From CAZFDE01 sp964517795 (GTDB taxonomy: Bacteria; Planctomycetota; Phycisphaerae; Sedimentisphaerales; Anaerobacaceae), in the NCBI GenBank assembly GCA_964517795.1, contig CAZFDE010000010.1, positions 1 through 59,806 on the forward strand: a stretch of 59,806 bases of DNA. The letters are read 5' to 3'. Both the position numbers and the translations under genes were made by a program. Positions within the stretch are counted from its first letter, which is position 1; the number at the start of each line of letters is the position of its first letter. Below are positions 25,755 to 34,903 of this stretch, piece after piece. Below the pieces are notes generated by a model. It was not told the origin of the DNA and did no database searches. It saw only the letters and a program-made list of their open reading frames with translations.

Positions 25755-27389
25755 TTAAAATTGCTCGACGAATTTGCGCACCATTTTGATCACAGTATTC
25801 AAACAAATCCATATGTCCTGCCTGAGACGGAGGTTTCGAATATACTGGATATCGTAGTATATCCATTCCTGGAAATCCTGCTTGGGTTTACGGGTACGAT
25901 AAATCTGCCACAATCCGGTAATGCCCGGCCTGACAGACAGACGCGCATCGCGCCAAAATGGGCAGAGCGTATTTTCCGATTCGGGAGACGGTCTTGGGCC
26001 GACGATACTCATTTGTCCCAGCAGGACATTAACAAACTGGGGAATTTCATCAAGATAGGTATTTCTCAGGAATTGGCCGATCGGGCTTATTCGAGGGTCG
26101 TCAGGTATACTGAATTGCGGGCCGTCCACTTTGTTGAGGCCTCTTAATTTCTGTTGTATTTTATCTGCGCCGACCAACATGGTACGAAATTTCAGACAAT
26201 GGAATGGACGGCCGTGAAGCCCTTGTCGCTGTGCTTTGTAAAAAACGGGCCCTTTGGAACTTAATTTAACTGCGGCCGCAATAATCGGGAAAACCGGCAA
26301 AAAAAGAATCAGAATAATGATCGAAGCGAGAATATCGAATACCCGTTTCATAGATGCCGGATAAGAAAAGCGGCTCCAGTGCCGAAATGAAGGGGGCTTG
26401 GCTTGATCCATCACTGTGTTCGTATTGACCGGTGAGATTTGAGGCAGATTCTCAAATACGACGCGATGTTTCAAAAAGCGATCGTTGATTCTTTGATGAT
26501 TACCGATAATCGATTGGTAAATTACGCAGGAATCTGTAATCGTCGTATTATTGCCGATGATTGCCGGGCCGATTATAGTGACATTTTTCCCCAGATGAAC
26601 ATCATGACCAAAAACAACAGGGCCTGAAATTTGAACATTCTGGTATTTCGTTTGCGCAGCAGTAACCGCCGACCGGTCTTTCTTATTGCCATCATAGTTG
26701 TGGATAAAATAATTTAATAAATGGGTTGTATCATTTAAATCCAGTCGAGTACCGCCGGTTTGTACATGCCTGTATTTTAAGGACAACCGATCACATTGCC
26801 GTATGATTTGATCAATATTCACGGGCAAAACGCCTTGGTGGCAAAGACGTTTAAATGCCTCGTTTCGGATCAGCAGCATATCCGGAAAACCGGGAGGTGT
26901 CGGCGCAGGCTGGACCGTATCCATATAATAACGCCGAAAACCGATCATTCGTCGTGAATCATCCGTGATCACTTTTTCGTGTCCGGCAGACAACTGATCA
27001 TGAATGCGAATGGTAATGAGGTCGGTATCGAATTGGTCCAGAAGATGGATGTTTTGGATCGTTTGCTGCTCGCACAGAAATCGACCATTACGGATCAGTA
27101 CTCCGTCGGTGCTTGTAAGATGCTGCAAAACGTCAGTGGAGATCTGGATTTCTCCATTTTCAAAAACAAGGGCATGCATCGTTGTGTTCGGGCCGCTCCA
27201 GCGTTTGTCTATAGCAAAAACACGCCGATCGCTTTGATCTTTCTTGAGAACCTGATTGAGAAGAACCGAAAGAAACGGATTCTCTTTGAGTAATTCACCG
27301 AGCAGATTCCGATCCTGCTTTGGTTCATCCGGTAATGAATCATTATGGGGTGCAAAAACAACAAGTTGGTTATATCTGACATTTGGCAT
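25755..27389 (-). CDS. Initiating sugar transferase fused to a GlmU-like module
   Basis: The 544-residue protein has two parts. Residues about 350-544 are a polyprenyl-phosphate sugar-1-phosphate transferase of the bacterial sugar transferase family: a membrane helix (VFDILASIIILILFLPVFPI), then KFRTM, the LRNTYLDEIPQFVNVLLGQMS-type segment, SIVGPRP, and RPGITGLWQ. This enzyme starts repeat-unit synthesis by loading the first sugar phosphate on undecaprenyl phosphate. Residues 1-225 resemble a badly eroded nucleotidyltransferase, followed by hexapeptide left-handed beta-helix turns (about 225-290: GPVVFG, VTIIGPAIIGNNTTI). Related helix turns occur in the exosortase. Usual family members have either CoA-like membrane segments or nothing at the N-terminus, so this fusion is odd. 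It begins 2 bp after the kinase gene. Confidence 0.85.
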   Translation of the reverse strand: MPNVRYNQLVVFAPHNDSLPDEPKQDRNLLGELLKENPFLSVLLNQVLKKDQSDRRVFAIDKRWSGPNTTMHALVFENGEIQISTDVLQHLTSTDGVLIRNGRFLCEQQTIQNIHLLDQFDTDLITIRIHDQLSAGHEKVITDDSRRMIGFRRYYMDTVQPAPTPPGFPDMLLIRNEAFKRLCHQGVLPVNIDQIIRQCDRLSLKYRHVQTGGTRLDLNDTTHLLNYFIHNYDGNKKDRSAVTAAQTKYQNVQISGPVVFGHDVHLGKNVTIIGPAIIGNNTTITDSCVIYQSIIGNHQRINDRFLKHRVVFENLPQISPVNTNTVMDQAKPPSFRHWSRFSYPASMKRVFDILASIIILILFLPVFPIIAAAVKLSSKGPVFYKAQRQGLHGRPFHCLKFRTMLVGADKIQQKLRGLNKVDGPQFSIPDDPRISPIGQFLRNTYLDEIPQFVNVLLGQMSIVGPRPSPESENTLCPFWRDARLSVRPGITGLWQIYRTRKPKQDFQEWIYYDIQYIRNLRLRQDIWICLNTVIKMVRKFVEQF

Positions 27390-27391
27390 TT

Positions 27392-29671
27392 TTAATTCGA
27401 ATTTTCATCGGACATGATTGTACTTGCTTCTTGACTATCGTCCGGATCAACCGGGGCCAATAATGTACTGCGGACTTGCCTGCGGCGTCGCCTGCTGGGA
27501 CGTTTTTGACCGGTGTAGTAAGAATAGCCGTATCGATTATAGCTGACACTGGTCTGGACACTATTGAGAATGGTTCCCAGGATAGGGATGTGGATCTGCT
27601 CAAGCCGGTTGACTGCTTCCTTTAGATCCCGGTCCTCGGTTTGGCCGGAAAAAGTGGTCAACAGGACGCCGTCGGACAGTCTGGCCAGGATCATTGCATC
27701 CGGAAAAGCGAGAACGGGCGGTGTGTCAAGAATGACATGGTCGTAATTCTGGCTGATCTGCTTGATACAGTCGATAACGTGGCTTTGCGATAATAATTCG
27801 AAGGCATCGGTCATATTACGGGAATCCGATGCAAGGATGTCGAAATGGAATCTTGGATCCTGATAAACAACTTCTTTAAATGCTCGGCCGAGAAGGACAT
27901 CCTGGAATCCCCGAAGACTTTTGTTGATTTCCAGTTTGGATCGCACATCCGGTTTTCGTAGATCCCCGTCGATCAGTAAGACCTTTTTGCCGGCCTGTCC
28001 GAGGCTGGATGCAAAATTAATGGAAAATGTCGTCTTGCCTTCGCGAACTCCCGGGCTGGTAATGACGATCCTTTGAGGGATTTGTCCCTCATTGAGAAGC
28101 CCCAGATTAGCTCGAATGGTTTGGTAATCATTGGCGATCTGTTGCGGTAGTTGCGGTCGGCTCAAAGTGGCGGCATTTGTCGTTGTGCCGATGATTCGAA
28201 CCCCCACTTTTTTCCGAATGTCTTCCGGTGTGTAAATACTGTAGTCGGTTTTACCCAGTAAAAATGCGATAAACGAGCCGAGTGCAAATGATCCGAAAAT
28301 GACCGCGCCGGAAAATTTCACCCGCTTATTGCGTGCGGGTCGAATATTGGCTTCATAGGCGACCGATATCCGGGCCGGGCGTTTTTGTTCCAGTTCCAGT
28401 TCCATGATTTTGCGACTGACCTCATCATACAGTTGCTGGCTCAGGGCCAGTTGCTGTTGCTGGTCTTCAATCGCGAGCTGCTTGCGTCCCAGTTCGATCG
28501 TCTGTTCGTTTTCCTGCTGCAGCAGTTCCAACAGTCGTTTTTCATAATTCTCCAATTCGGCGATCTGCATTTCGATATCAACCAGTTCCTGCAGATGTTT
28601 TTGAGAAGTTTGCTCTTTGATCATCACTTCAAATTCGCCGGTGAGTTCCTGCTCTTTTTCGTGATACCGTTCACGTAATGCTTTAAGAAGATTTTGTTTT
28701 TGCAGTAATTCCGGATTGGTCGGTGCAAGTTGCTGTTCGGCCAGAATAAGCTGTTGGTCCAACTGGGCAATATTATGAGTGAGAACCTGGATTGTCGGAT
28801 TGCTGTTGATATAATCGTTTTTAAGTTTTAAAATACGATCCGGAGACGTGCTGTTGCTATCTCGTTGCTCGAAGATTTCATATCGTGTTTCCAGTCCCAA
28901 TATCTGCGTTTGGATATCGGTAAGTTTACTTTGAATTCCGGCTACGCGGTTCAGCATCATCGATTGTCGGCTGTCCAGATTACTGGTGCCGTATTCCTCG
29001 GAAAGCTGGCGAATGATTTGTCTTTTTTGCTCGATCTTATTGGCATATACTTTTTGTTCGCTTTCCAATTTTCGTATCTTGGATTTGCTTTTGTCACTTT
29101 CCTTCAGGGCCTGTAAATTCATATACGCCTGGATGAATTCATTAACGATCGTACCGGCTTGATCGGCGTTTCTATCCTGCATTCGTATTTTTATTAATTC
29201 GCTGTGACGGTCTGTCAAAATCTTGATCCGATCATTGATAATGGCCAGCCGCAGTTTCGCAAGTTGTTTTTGCTCCGGTGTATCCTGAAACATCGGCAGG
29301 TTTTTGTCGTTCAGATTATCCAGAACGCGCCGTAAAATGGGATCACTGGTCAGTAGTTCCGCCTGAGTATTGACATAATTGCGATACATCGGCAGAACCC
29401 CATCGGATTCGCTGTCTCGAAACATGATACTGTGAATCACCGGTGCAATATGGATTGCACCGGTAGCGATATATTCTGTTTTGACCAGATACCATACGGC
29501 CGGTATGCCCAGGATACAGCATACGAACATCGTCAGCAGAACGACATACCATCGGCTGAGAATCGGTTTTAGCGGATTTTCCGCTGTCTCTTCTGTAAAT
29601 GGTTCGGTCGGATCGTAATACGCCAATTCATGATCGGCAAATGCATTGTTATCTTTTTTAACAATATTCAT
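27392..29671 (-). CDS. Wzc-like polysaccharide co-polymerase and tyrosine kinase
   Basis: The 759-residue protein starts with a cytoplasmic segment and a membrane helix (WYVVLLTMFVCCILGIPAVWYLV, about 42-64). A Wzz-type periplasmic domain with long coiled coils (about 180-430, rich in Gln, Glu and Leu) follows, then a second helix (FSGAVIFGSFALGSFIAFLLG). The BY-kinase domain has Walker A GVREGKTT (541-548), Walker A' LLIDGDLRKP (about 565-574) and ILDTPP (647-652). Near the C-terminus a short Tyr cluster (YNRYGYSYY, about 711-719) would be autophosphorylated. It controls chain length and export of the polysaccharide. AGGAGA precedes the ATG. It lies between the exosortase and sugar transferase genes. 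Confidence 0.93.
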   Translation of the reverse strand: MNIVKKDNNAFADHELAYYDPTEPFTEETAENPLKPILSRWYVVLLTMFVCCILGIPAVWYLVKTEYIATGAIHIAPVIHSIMFRDSESDGVLPMYRNYVNTQAELLTSDPILRRVLDNLNDKNLPMFQDTPEQKQLAKLRLAIINDRIKILTDRHSELIKIRMQDRNADQAGTIVNEFIQAYMNLQALKESDKSKSKIRKLESEQKVYANKIEQKRQIIRQLSEEYGTSNLDSRQSMMLNRVAGIQSKLTDIQTQILGLETRYEIFEQRDSNSTSPDRILKLKNDYINSNPTIQVLTHNIAQLDQQLILAEQQLAPTNPELLQKQNLLKALRERYHEKEQELTGEFEVMIKEQTSQKHLQELVDIEMQIAELENYEKRLLELLQQENEQTIELGRKQLAIEDQQQQLALSQQLYDEVSRKIMELELEQKRPARISVAYEANIRPARNKRVKFSGAVIFGSFALGSFIAFLLGKTDYSIYTPEDIRKKVGVRIIGTTTNAATLSRPQLPQQIANDYQTIRANLGLLNEGQIPQRIVITSPGVREGKTTFSINFASSLGQAGKKVLLIDGDLRKPDVRSKLEINKSLRGFQDVLLGRAFKEVVYQDPRFHFDILASDSRNMTDAFELLSQSHVIDCIKQISQNYDHVILDTPPVLAFPDAMILARLSDGVLLTTFSGQTEDRDLKEAVNRLEQIHIPILGTILNSVQTSVSYNRYGYSYYTGQKRPSRRRRRQVRSTLLAPVDPDDSQEASTIMSDENSN

Positions 29672-29691
29672 ATCGCATGATTCTCCTGTAT

Positions 29692-31632
29692 CTATACGTG
29701 TACGTTCTGTTTTCGAGTAATGACCACCGGCTCAAGTTTTTGAGGCGGGGTAATAATCTTTTGGATGAGCCACAATTCGCCTATGATCATACCCAGTGCC
29801 AGCGGCATCATCGCATATCCGCCAAAATCGTGAAAGAGCTGTTCCCAATATTCGCCTTTGAGGAATGTAAAAGCAATGGCCGTGATAGTCAAACGAATAC
29901 TGTTGCATAACAGGGCGATCGGAATGCTTGAAATAAGCAAGGTGATTTTGATCCACAGCGGACGGCGAATCAGCAATACGACCATCCCGCTGATAACGAA
30001 AAAAGCCATGATCATGCGCAGGCCGTTACAGGCCTCGGCGACCGCGACCGCCGTATTCTGATTGACGTGAATGATATTGCCTTCCTGAATGACATTGTAC
30101 CCCACCATCTGGAGCAGGAAAACCGCTGAATTCGTCGCCCATCGCTGCAGCGGCAGCATGATCGCGCCATGAATTGTGCGAGGCACGGGGATCATTAAAA
30201 ATAGAAACAGCAGCACAGGTAATGTGCGCTTTAAAAATGTCCAGCCCCCTAAAAACCAGACCAAGCCGATCAAACTCATTACCAGGGACATCCGCTCAGC
30301 GGATCCATACATAAAAAAGACGCCGAAATAGCGAAATCCCTGGGCCAAAACAAACACGATAACGCCAAAAATACTTGGTATTAAAGGGCATGTGGACAGC
30401 GCCTTTCGCCGGGTCCAAAGGATGTAGGCGGCGATAAAGGGGACTAATAAGCCGCTGGAATATTCGTCACTTCGTTTGAGAATATTGAATAATTCAGTGA
30501 TCGTCGTCCAATAGGACCAGATCAGCAGAATGAATAATATTGAGCAAAGGGCCAAGATGATATTGCGCTTCGATTGGTTTAGTGCGGAGAAGGTAAAATC
30601 GCGGGCGGGGGCAAGTCGATTAATCGATTCACTCATTGAATGAACTGAACGACTGACCGCAGATTTTGTGTTATCGGTATATTCTTGTGCATAGATATAA
30701 CCGCCATAAGATACTCGCGTATCTGTATCAATGACGGAGTCTATGATCGTACTGTCAGGATTGATGTGAACATGATCCCATAAAACGCTGCCGGCGATGC
30801 TGCAATTTTCACCAATGGTGTTATCACTGCCGATCACCGCAGGACCGATAATAAGTGTGTTTTGTTTGATATGTGTTTTTTTGCAGATATAAACCGGGCC
30901 GAAAAACTGAACATTTTTATCAATCGTTACCTGGTCTTCGGTCCAAAGGGCGACATTATCATCCGGTTGAAATGAGATGTTCGCGTCTGCCGGAATCTGT
31001 TGTTTTTCGAGAATTTCTAATATTGCTCGAAGATACCCGATTCGTTCGCGAAAATGGAATACCGGTTCAGATAAAGTGGCGGTATGAATATCTTCGCCTT
31101 TTCGAAGCATCTCGGGCAGCAATCCTTCTTTGATATCGAAGTAGCCCTGGTCAGGAATATGTTGGAGGACAGACGGATTGCAGAGATAAATTTCCGCAGT
31201 GGTATTTTTATAGGGACTCGGATTCAGGAAAACCGTTAATTCGGCCCGGCCGACAATGTGCTGATCCACTAATTGCCGGATATCAGGCAGATTCACTATA
31301 TTGGCGTGTATGACTAAAATCAGCCCGTTAAAGTCCGGATCAACAACGTCTCGAACACATCCGGCCGTACCGACCGGCAAATCCTCTTTATGAAAACGAA
31401 TATTCTCGTCCTTTAAAATTGGATCAAAAAATCCATCTTCTTCATTGGTACAGGCGGTAATATCGACATGGTCATAATTTTTTAAACAATCGATGGTTCT
31501 TGCAATCGCCGATTGATGGAAAACGGGCCACAGCGCCGGGGGTAGTTGAGCCGCAATGGGATAACGCCCGAAATCGCGACCGCCGGCCAGCAGTATCACT
31601 TTCATTTCAGTTGTTTTTATCAGACTATGCAT
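29692..31632 (-). CDS. Exosortase fused to nucleotidyltransferase/beta-helix module
   Basis: The 646-residue protein is a fusion. Residues about 355-625 are an exosortase with eight or so membrane helices. They carry the catalytic set Cys535 (VAEACNGLR), Arg580 (NSIRLT) and His601 (FHDFGG), which cleaves PEP-CTERM cargo. Residues 10-225 follow the NDP-sugar nucleotidyltransferase fold (VILLAGG, PVGTAGCVRDV), but the catalytic Lys region reads PPALWPV and the metal-binding Asp region reads HANIVNL, so activity is doubtful. Residues 225-330 are hexapeptide left-handed beta-helix turns. Met10 at 31605 is an alternative start. It sits beside the Wzc kinase and sugar transferase; EpsI lies 27 kb upstream. 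Standard exosortases have no such N-terminus. Confidence 0.92.
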   Translation of the reverse strand: MHSLIKTTEMKVILLAGGRDFGRYPIAAQLPPALWPVFHQSAIARTIDCLKNYDHVDITACTNEEDGFFDPILKDENIRFHKEDLPVGTAGCVRDVVDPDFNGLILVIHANIVNLPDIRQLVDQHIVGRAELTVFLNPSPYKNTTAEIYLCNPSVLQHIPDQGYFDIKEGLLPEMLRKGEDIHTATLSEPVFHFRERIGYLRAILEILEKQQIPADANISFQPDDNVALWTEDQVTIDKNVQFFGPVYICKKTHIKQNTLIIGPAVIGSDNTIGENCSIAGSVLWDHVHINPDSTIIDSVIDTDTRVSYGGYIYAQEYTDNTKSAVSRSVHSMSESINRLAPARDFTFSALNQSKRNIILALCSILFILLIWSYWTTITELFNILKRSDEYSSGLLVPFIAAYILWTRRKALSTCPLIPSIFGVIVFVLAQGFRYFGVFFMYGSAERMSLVMSLIGLVWFLGGWTFLKRTLPVLLFLFLMIPVPRTIHGAIMLPLQRWATNSAVFLLQMVGYNVIQEGNIIHVNQNTAVAVAEACNGLRMIMAFFVISGMVVLLIRRPLWIKITLLISSIPIALLCNSIRLTITAIAFTFLKGEYWEQLFHDFGGYAMMPLALGMIIGELWLIQKIITPPQKLEPVVITRKQNVHV

Positions 31633-31689
31633 AAAACATTTATTATTCTCTTACTTACTTTATCGCCTCTTTAAGCTTAATGCTTTTGG

Positions 31690-32172
31690 TTATTTGTGTA
31701 AATCCTCTAAGTACATTTTGATACGTTCGGAAACCTTTTGAGGATCGGCTTGGCGTTGTAGGGGCGTAAAATGCTGGAGTTTTTCAATTTTTTCAGGCAA
31801 CTGATCCTCAGAAAAAGCTGCCAGAAGATGGCCTTTTTTCTCAAATTCAGCGGCAATAGCGACTTGGTGATCATTGACGACTTCCCCATAGCGTTTTAAT
31901 CGCGGCATAACCAGAAGCGGCTTGTTATATTCCAGTGCGGCTGTAATGGTTCCCATTCCTGCGTGTCCGATCAGAAAATGAGCATTTTTAACCATTTGTT
32001 CAAACGCTTGTTTTTCCATATGGGCGGTCCATCGAATGTGTTCGGGGGTATAGTTGGACTCGCCGATTTGGGCAAAAACATCCATGTTTTTAAATACCTT
32101 CGGTGCAAGCGTGTCGAGTGCTTGTATCAATCGATCGAAAGCAAATTGAGTACCGACGGTGATAAAGATCAC
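31690..32172 (-). CDS. PssE/Alg13-like glycosyltransferase subunit
   Basis: The 160-residue protein is read from GTG at 32172, which overlaps the PssD stop codon (GTGA). The longer frame to 32355 lies inside the PssD gene and is not needed. It begins IFITVGTQFAFDRLIQAL and has FLIGHAGMGTITAALEYNKP, the GT28 C-terminal donor-binding signature. In this family the Alg13/PssE catalytic half works with the Alg14/PssD membrane half to add a sugar to a lipid-linked acceptor. The length matches the family. Confidence 0.88.
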   Translation of the reverse strand: MIFITVGTQFAFDRLIQALDTLAPKVFKNMDVFAQIGESNYTPEHIRWTAHMEKQAFEQMVKNAHFLIGHAGMGTITAALEYNKPLLVMPRLKRYGEVVNDHQVAIAAEFEKKGHLLAAFSEDQLPEKIEKLQHFTPLQRQADPQKVSERIKMYLEDLHK

Positions 32173-32633
32173 AGGAGTGTTCCAGCAAATTCCGTATGTT
32201 TGTATTTTTTCGCTAATTGCGGCCATTGAACCAGTTGCAGGTCCGCGATACGGCGAACTAAACGTCCCGATAGCGACATCTTTTGAACATTGGTGATACT
32301 GTCCACCCAGATCACTTTGGCATGATACCATTTGCCGACAAAGCAGCATAAACACCCGCCGGCCGCCCCGGTACTGAGGATGACATCCGGTCTTTCTTTT
32401 CGAATAATCTTAATGATGCGAAACAACACTTTTAAGACGCGCACGGGATGCTGATAGTTGCATTCTCCGGTTACATAAACCGTTCCCAAAGACGTTAGTT
32501 TGCTGCGGACCATATCTGAGGTGGTGACAAAAAAGACCTGATGACCGGCCCAGCAATCGGATAATTTGAGCAGTTGGGATAAATGGCCGCCCGCCGAGGC
32601 CGCCAAACAGATTTTAAGCGGTTGATTTACCAT
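32169..32633 (-). CDS. PssD/Alg14-like glycosyltransferase subunit
   Basis: The 154-residue protein is read from ATG 32633, giving an N-terminus directly before KICLAASAGGHLSQLLKL, the Alg14 signature. The longer frame to 32738 would run back into the CapA gene. It also shows VILSTGAAGGCLCCFVGKW and VDSITNV, typical of the membrane-recruiting partner of PssE. The two genes overlap by four bases and presumably form one enzyme. Confidence 0.88.
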   Translation of the reverse strand: MVNQPLKICLAASAGGHLSQLLKLSDCWAGHQVFFVTTSDMVRSKLTSLGTVYVTGECNYQHPVRVLKVLFRIIKIIRKERPDVILSTGAAGGCLCCFVGKWYHAKVIWVDSITNVQKMSLSGRLVRRIADLQLVQWPQLAKKYKHTEFAGTLL

Positions 32634-33727
32634 CTGTTCAGCCTTCGGCGGATTGGTCGTGCCAAAATTTGGGGCCAGAATCGAAGGGGAATTCGAGGCA
32701 TTCGCTTGGCAAGGTTGATCCACATACTGAGGCGGCATTGTTTCTCCAGCTTTATTAATTCTCTGTGATATTCTGTTTCGTATGCCTGTTGGTCATCGAT
32801 ATTCATACAAGCCAGTTTATTACGACGTCTCATTTCATCTTCGATCTGCTTTTTTTCCTGTCCGGTTGCCAATGCCGGCCTGAATTGCTCATTGCGAATG
32901 ATGGGTATCGCCGACCATTCGATGATTTTTTGGCCTGAGAGGGTGACTGATAAGATCGCCGACCAACGGGTCAGGTTGCTGGTCCCGTCGAAGATAAAGT
33001 TGCCGAGACTGTATGCGATGAGGGAATCGCCAGCCGGTTCGAATCCCTGGACAACGTGCGGGTGATGTCCGACGACCAGTGTTGCTCCGGCTTTAACAAG
33101 ATCGTGGCCTAATTTTCGCTGTTCGAGGTTCGGCCGGTCGATTAGTTCGTCTCCCCAGTGGACTGAAACGATCACGGTTTTTTGCTGCCGGGTATGGATT
33201 TTGATTTGTTCAATCGCTGATTCTGGATTCATACCGCCGTCATAGGCATATTTTTCTTTACGCTGACAAAATCCGAGCCATACAACGGATTGACCGTTTA
33301 TCGTTAGTTTCAGAGGTTTGGCATCGCCTTGGAATGTCGAGTTGAATCCAGCTCCAATCACATTTAATCCCGCATTTTTAAGATTTTTGGCGGTGTCGAT
33401 CGCGGCTACCGGTCCTTGTTCAAGAATATGATTATTGGCCAGATTGACGGTATCAAAGCCCCATTGTGGCAGGAGCATGGCGGTCGAAGCAGGGGCGCGC
33501 ATGTGGAGACTGCGAAGGTTATGCGGATGATAGCCGATATCTGATATCGCACATTCGATATTGCAGAACGCACGGTCATGGTCTTTCAATATCGCTGTTA
33601 TTTCATCAGGTACAAACTGTTCCCCATAATGTGCGATTTTTGATGCAACGCCTAAACCGGCGAAATTAAAACAGTCACCTAACATCGTATCGCCAACACA
33701 GGCTATTTTGATCGAACTTAGACTCAT
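32627..33727 (-). CDS. CapA/PgsA-type metallophosphatase-like protein
   Basis: The 366-residue protein is read from ATG 33727, which overlaps the previous stop by four bases (ATGA). The frame extends 20 codons further upstream but that part lies in the preceding gene. The CapA signature is clear: ACVGDTMLG near the N-terminus, NLANNHILEQG, VSVHWGDE and GHHPHVVQGFE. The fold is metallophosphoesterase-like. CapA proteins take part in poly-gamma-glutamate and capsule synthesis, but no CapB or CapC ligase genes are present here, so poly-glutamate synthesis is not claimed. No signal peptide is evident. Confidence 0.88.
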   Translation of the reverse strand: MSLSSIKIACVGDTMLGDCFNFAGLGVASKIAHYGEQFVPDEITAILKDHDRAFCNIECAISDIGYHPHNLRSLHMRAPASTAMLLPQWGFDTVNLANNHILEQGPVAAIDTAKNLKNAGLNVIGAGFNSTFQGDAKPLKLTINGQSVVWLGFCQRKEKYAYDGGMNPESAIEQIKIHTRQQKTVIVSVHWGDELIDRPNLEQRKLGHDLVKAGATLVVGHHPHVVQGFEPAGDSLIAYSLGNFIFDGTSNLTRWSAILSVTLSGQKIIEWSAIPIIRNEQFRPALATGQEKKQIEDEMRRRNKLACMNIDDQQAYETEYHRELIKLEKQCRLSMWINLAKRMPRIPLRFWPQILARPIRRRLNRW

Positions 33728-34899
33728 GATTTCGTGTTTTGTTTCTGGCTTATGATGTCTGATATCTGCTCGGCATGGGTTTGCCAACTGTGCCGACGGG
33801 CGATTTCCAGTCTTTGGGTAACTTTTTCGGGATTATCGCTTTCAATCGCTTCATTGAGTTTTTTGCAGAATTCTTCTTTATGACGAGCGACGCCGATCAG
33901 ATCGGCGTATTGTTCGGCCTCTTTGATCGGAACCGAAACGATCGGTTTACCGCATGCCATGTATTCAAGCATTTTCAGCGGATTGCACGATTCAATCCAT
34001 TTGCCTGTTTTCCATGCCAGCATGCCGACGTCAAACTGACTGCATAGAATCGGGATCTGTTCATACGGGATTTTACCGATAAAGTGAACGTTCGGCATGT
34101 TCTGCAGATTCGAATAATCGCCGCCGGTGATCTGGCCAGCAAAGACAAATGAGACATTTTTTAACTGTCGGGCACAATATTCCCACAGTTCAATATCATT
34201 ATGGGCAGTGAGCGTACCGAAATAGCCGGCGATCGGTTTAGAGATATCCTTGGTGATTTGCAAAGGCGGCGATCCATTCATTGCTTTTTCAAAGGCATCG
34301 ACATCCACCCCGTGCGGGATATAGTACACATCGTTGCGGTTGGCTTTTTTGAAATCATACAGTTGGTGTGAAACACAGATCACAATATCGCTTTGCTCAT
34401 AGATTTGCTTTTCTCGGCGGATCTGACCGTGTCGGTCTGATGTATAGGTGTCGTTTTCAAAGAGATCCGATACGTGATATATTTTGAACGAATCTTCAAA
34501 TGAATTAAGCAAGTCCGCGGCCCGAACATTCTCAAGCCAAAGGATCGGATCTTTCATCTTTAGGAAACGACAGATGGTTTTGATCTGAAATCTTAAAAAT
34601 GTGTTGTTGAATCGATCGATCCATGAGATTCCATGAAACGGCAGAAATAGGGGGCTGAACACATAAAAATGTTCATCGGCTTTACGCAGGGATTTGGTGA
34701 GGCTTTTGAGTTTTCGCAGGATACGCTGACCTAATCCTTTTTTTCGTTTCAAGCCCCCGATCAGATCCGAGCTGAAAGGATTGATGTACAAAACCCGGTT
34801 CGTTTTGGCGAATTGTTTCATCAAGTGGGTCGCGCAACTGGGATTCATCGACCAGTAGTCGCCCGGTGCAAAACAGATGATGGATTGTCCTTTGATCAT
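33724..34899 (-). CDS. Glycosyltransferase, GT4/GT1-like (GT-B fold)
   Basis: The 391-residue protein has a GT-B layout. A C-terminal donor-binding half includes KPIAGYFGTLTAHNDIEL (about 230), VHFIGKIPYEQIP and the EX7E-like stretch ESCNPLKMLEYMACGKPIV (about 308-326). The N-terminal half includes LYINPFSSD and CVSHQLYDFKKAN. It transfers a sugar, probably to the lipid-linked repeat unit. The specificity is not readable. The CapK-type gene ends 4 bp upstream, and it overlaps the CapA gene by four bases. Confidence 0.88.
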   Translation of the reverse strand: MIKGQSIICFAPGDYWSMNPSCATHLMKQFAKTNRVLYINPFSSDLIGGLKRKKGLGQRILRKLKSLTKSLRKADEHFYVFSPLFLPFHGISWIDRFNNTFLRFQIKTICRFLKMKDPILWLENVRAADLLNSFEDSFKIYHVSDLFENDTYTSDRHGQIRREKQIYEQSDIVICVSHQLYDFKKANRNDVYYIPHGVDVDAFEKAMNGSPPLQITKDISKPIAGYFGTLTAHNDIELWEYCARQLKNVSFVFAGQITGGDYSNLQNMPNVHFIGKIPYEQIPILCSQFDVGMLAWKTGKWIESCNPLKMLEYMACGKPIVSVPIKEAEQYADLIGVARHKEEFCKKLNEAIESDNPEKVTQRLEIARRHSWQTHAEQISDIISQKQNTKS

Positions 34900-34903
34900 G
34901 TGG

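Noticed and set aside
32173..32355. Upstream extension of the PssE frame
   Set aside because: It overlaps the PssD gene almost fully; the GTG at 32172 gives the usual family length.
32634..32738. Upstream extension of the PssD frame
   Set aside because: It lies inside the CapA reading frame and adds residues without family similarity; ATG 32633 directly precedes the conserved start of the family.
33036..33046. GGTTCGAATCC resembling a tRNA T-arm
   Set aside because: No acceptor, D-arm or anticodon stem fits around it, and it encodes part of the CapA GHHPHVVQGFEPAGD segment.
32627..33727. Poly-gamma-glutamate synthesis suggested by CapA
   Set aside because: CapB, CapC and PgsE-type genes are absent, so only the CapA family is called.
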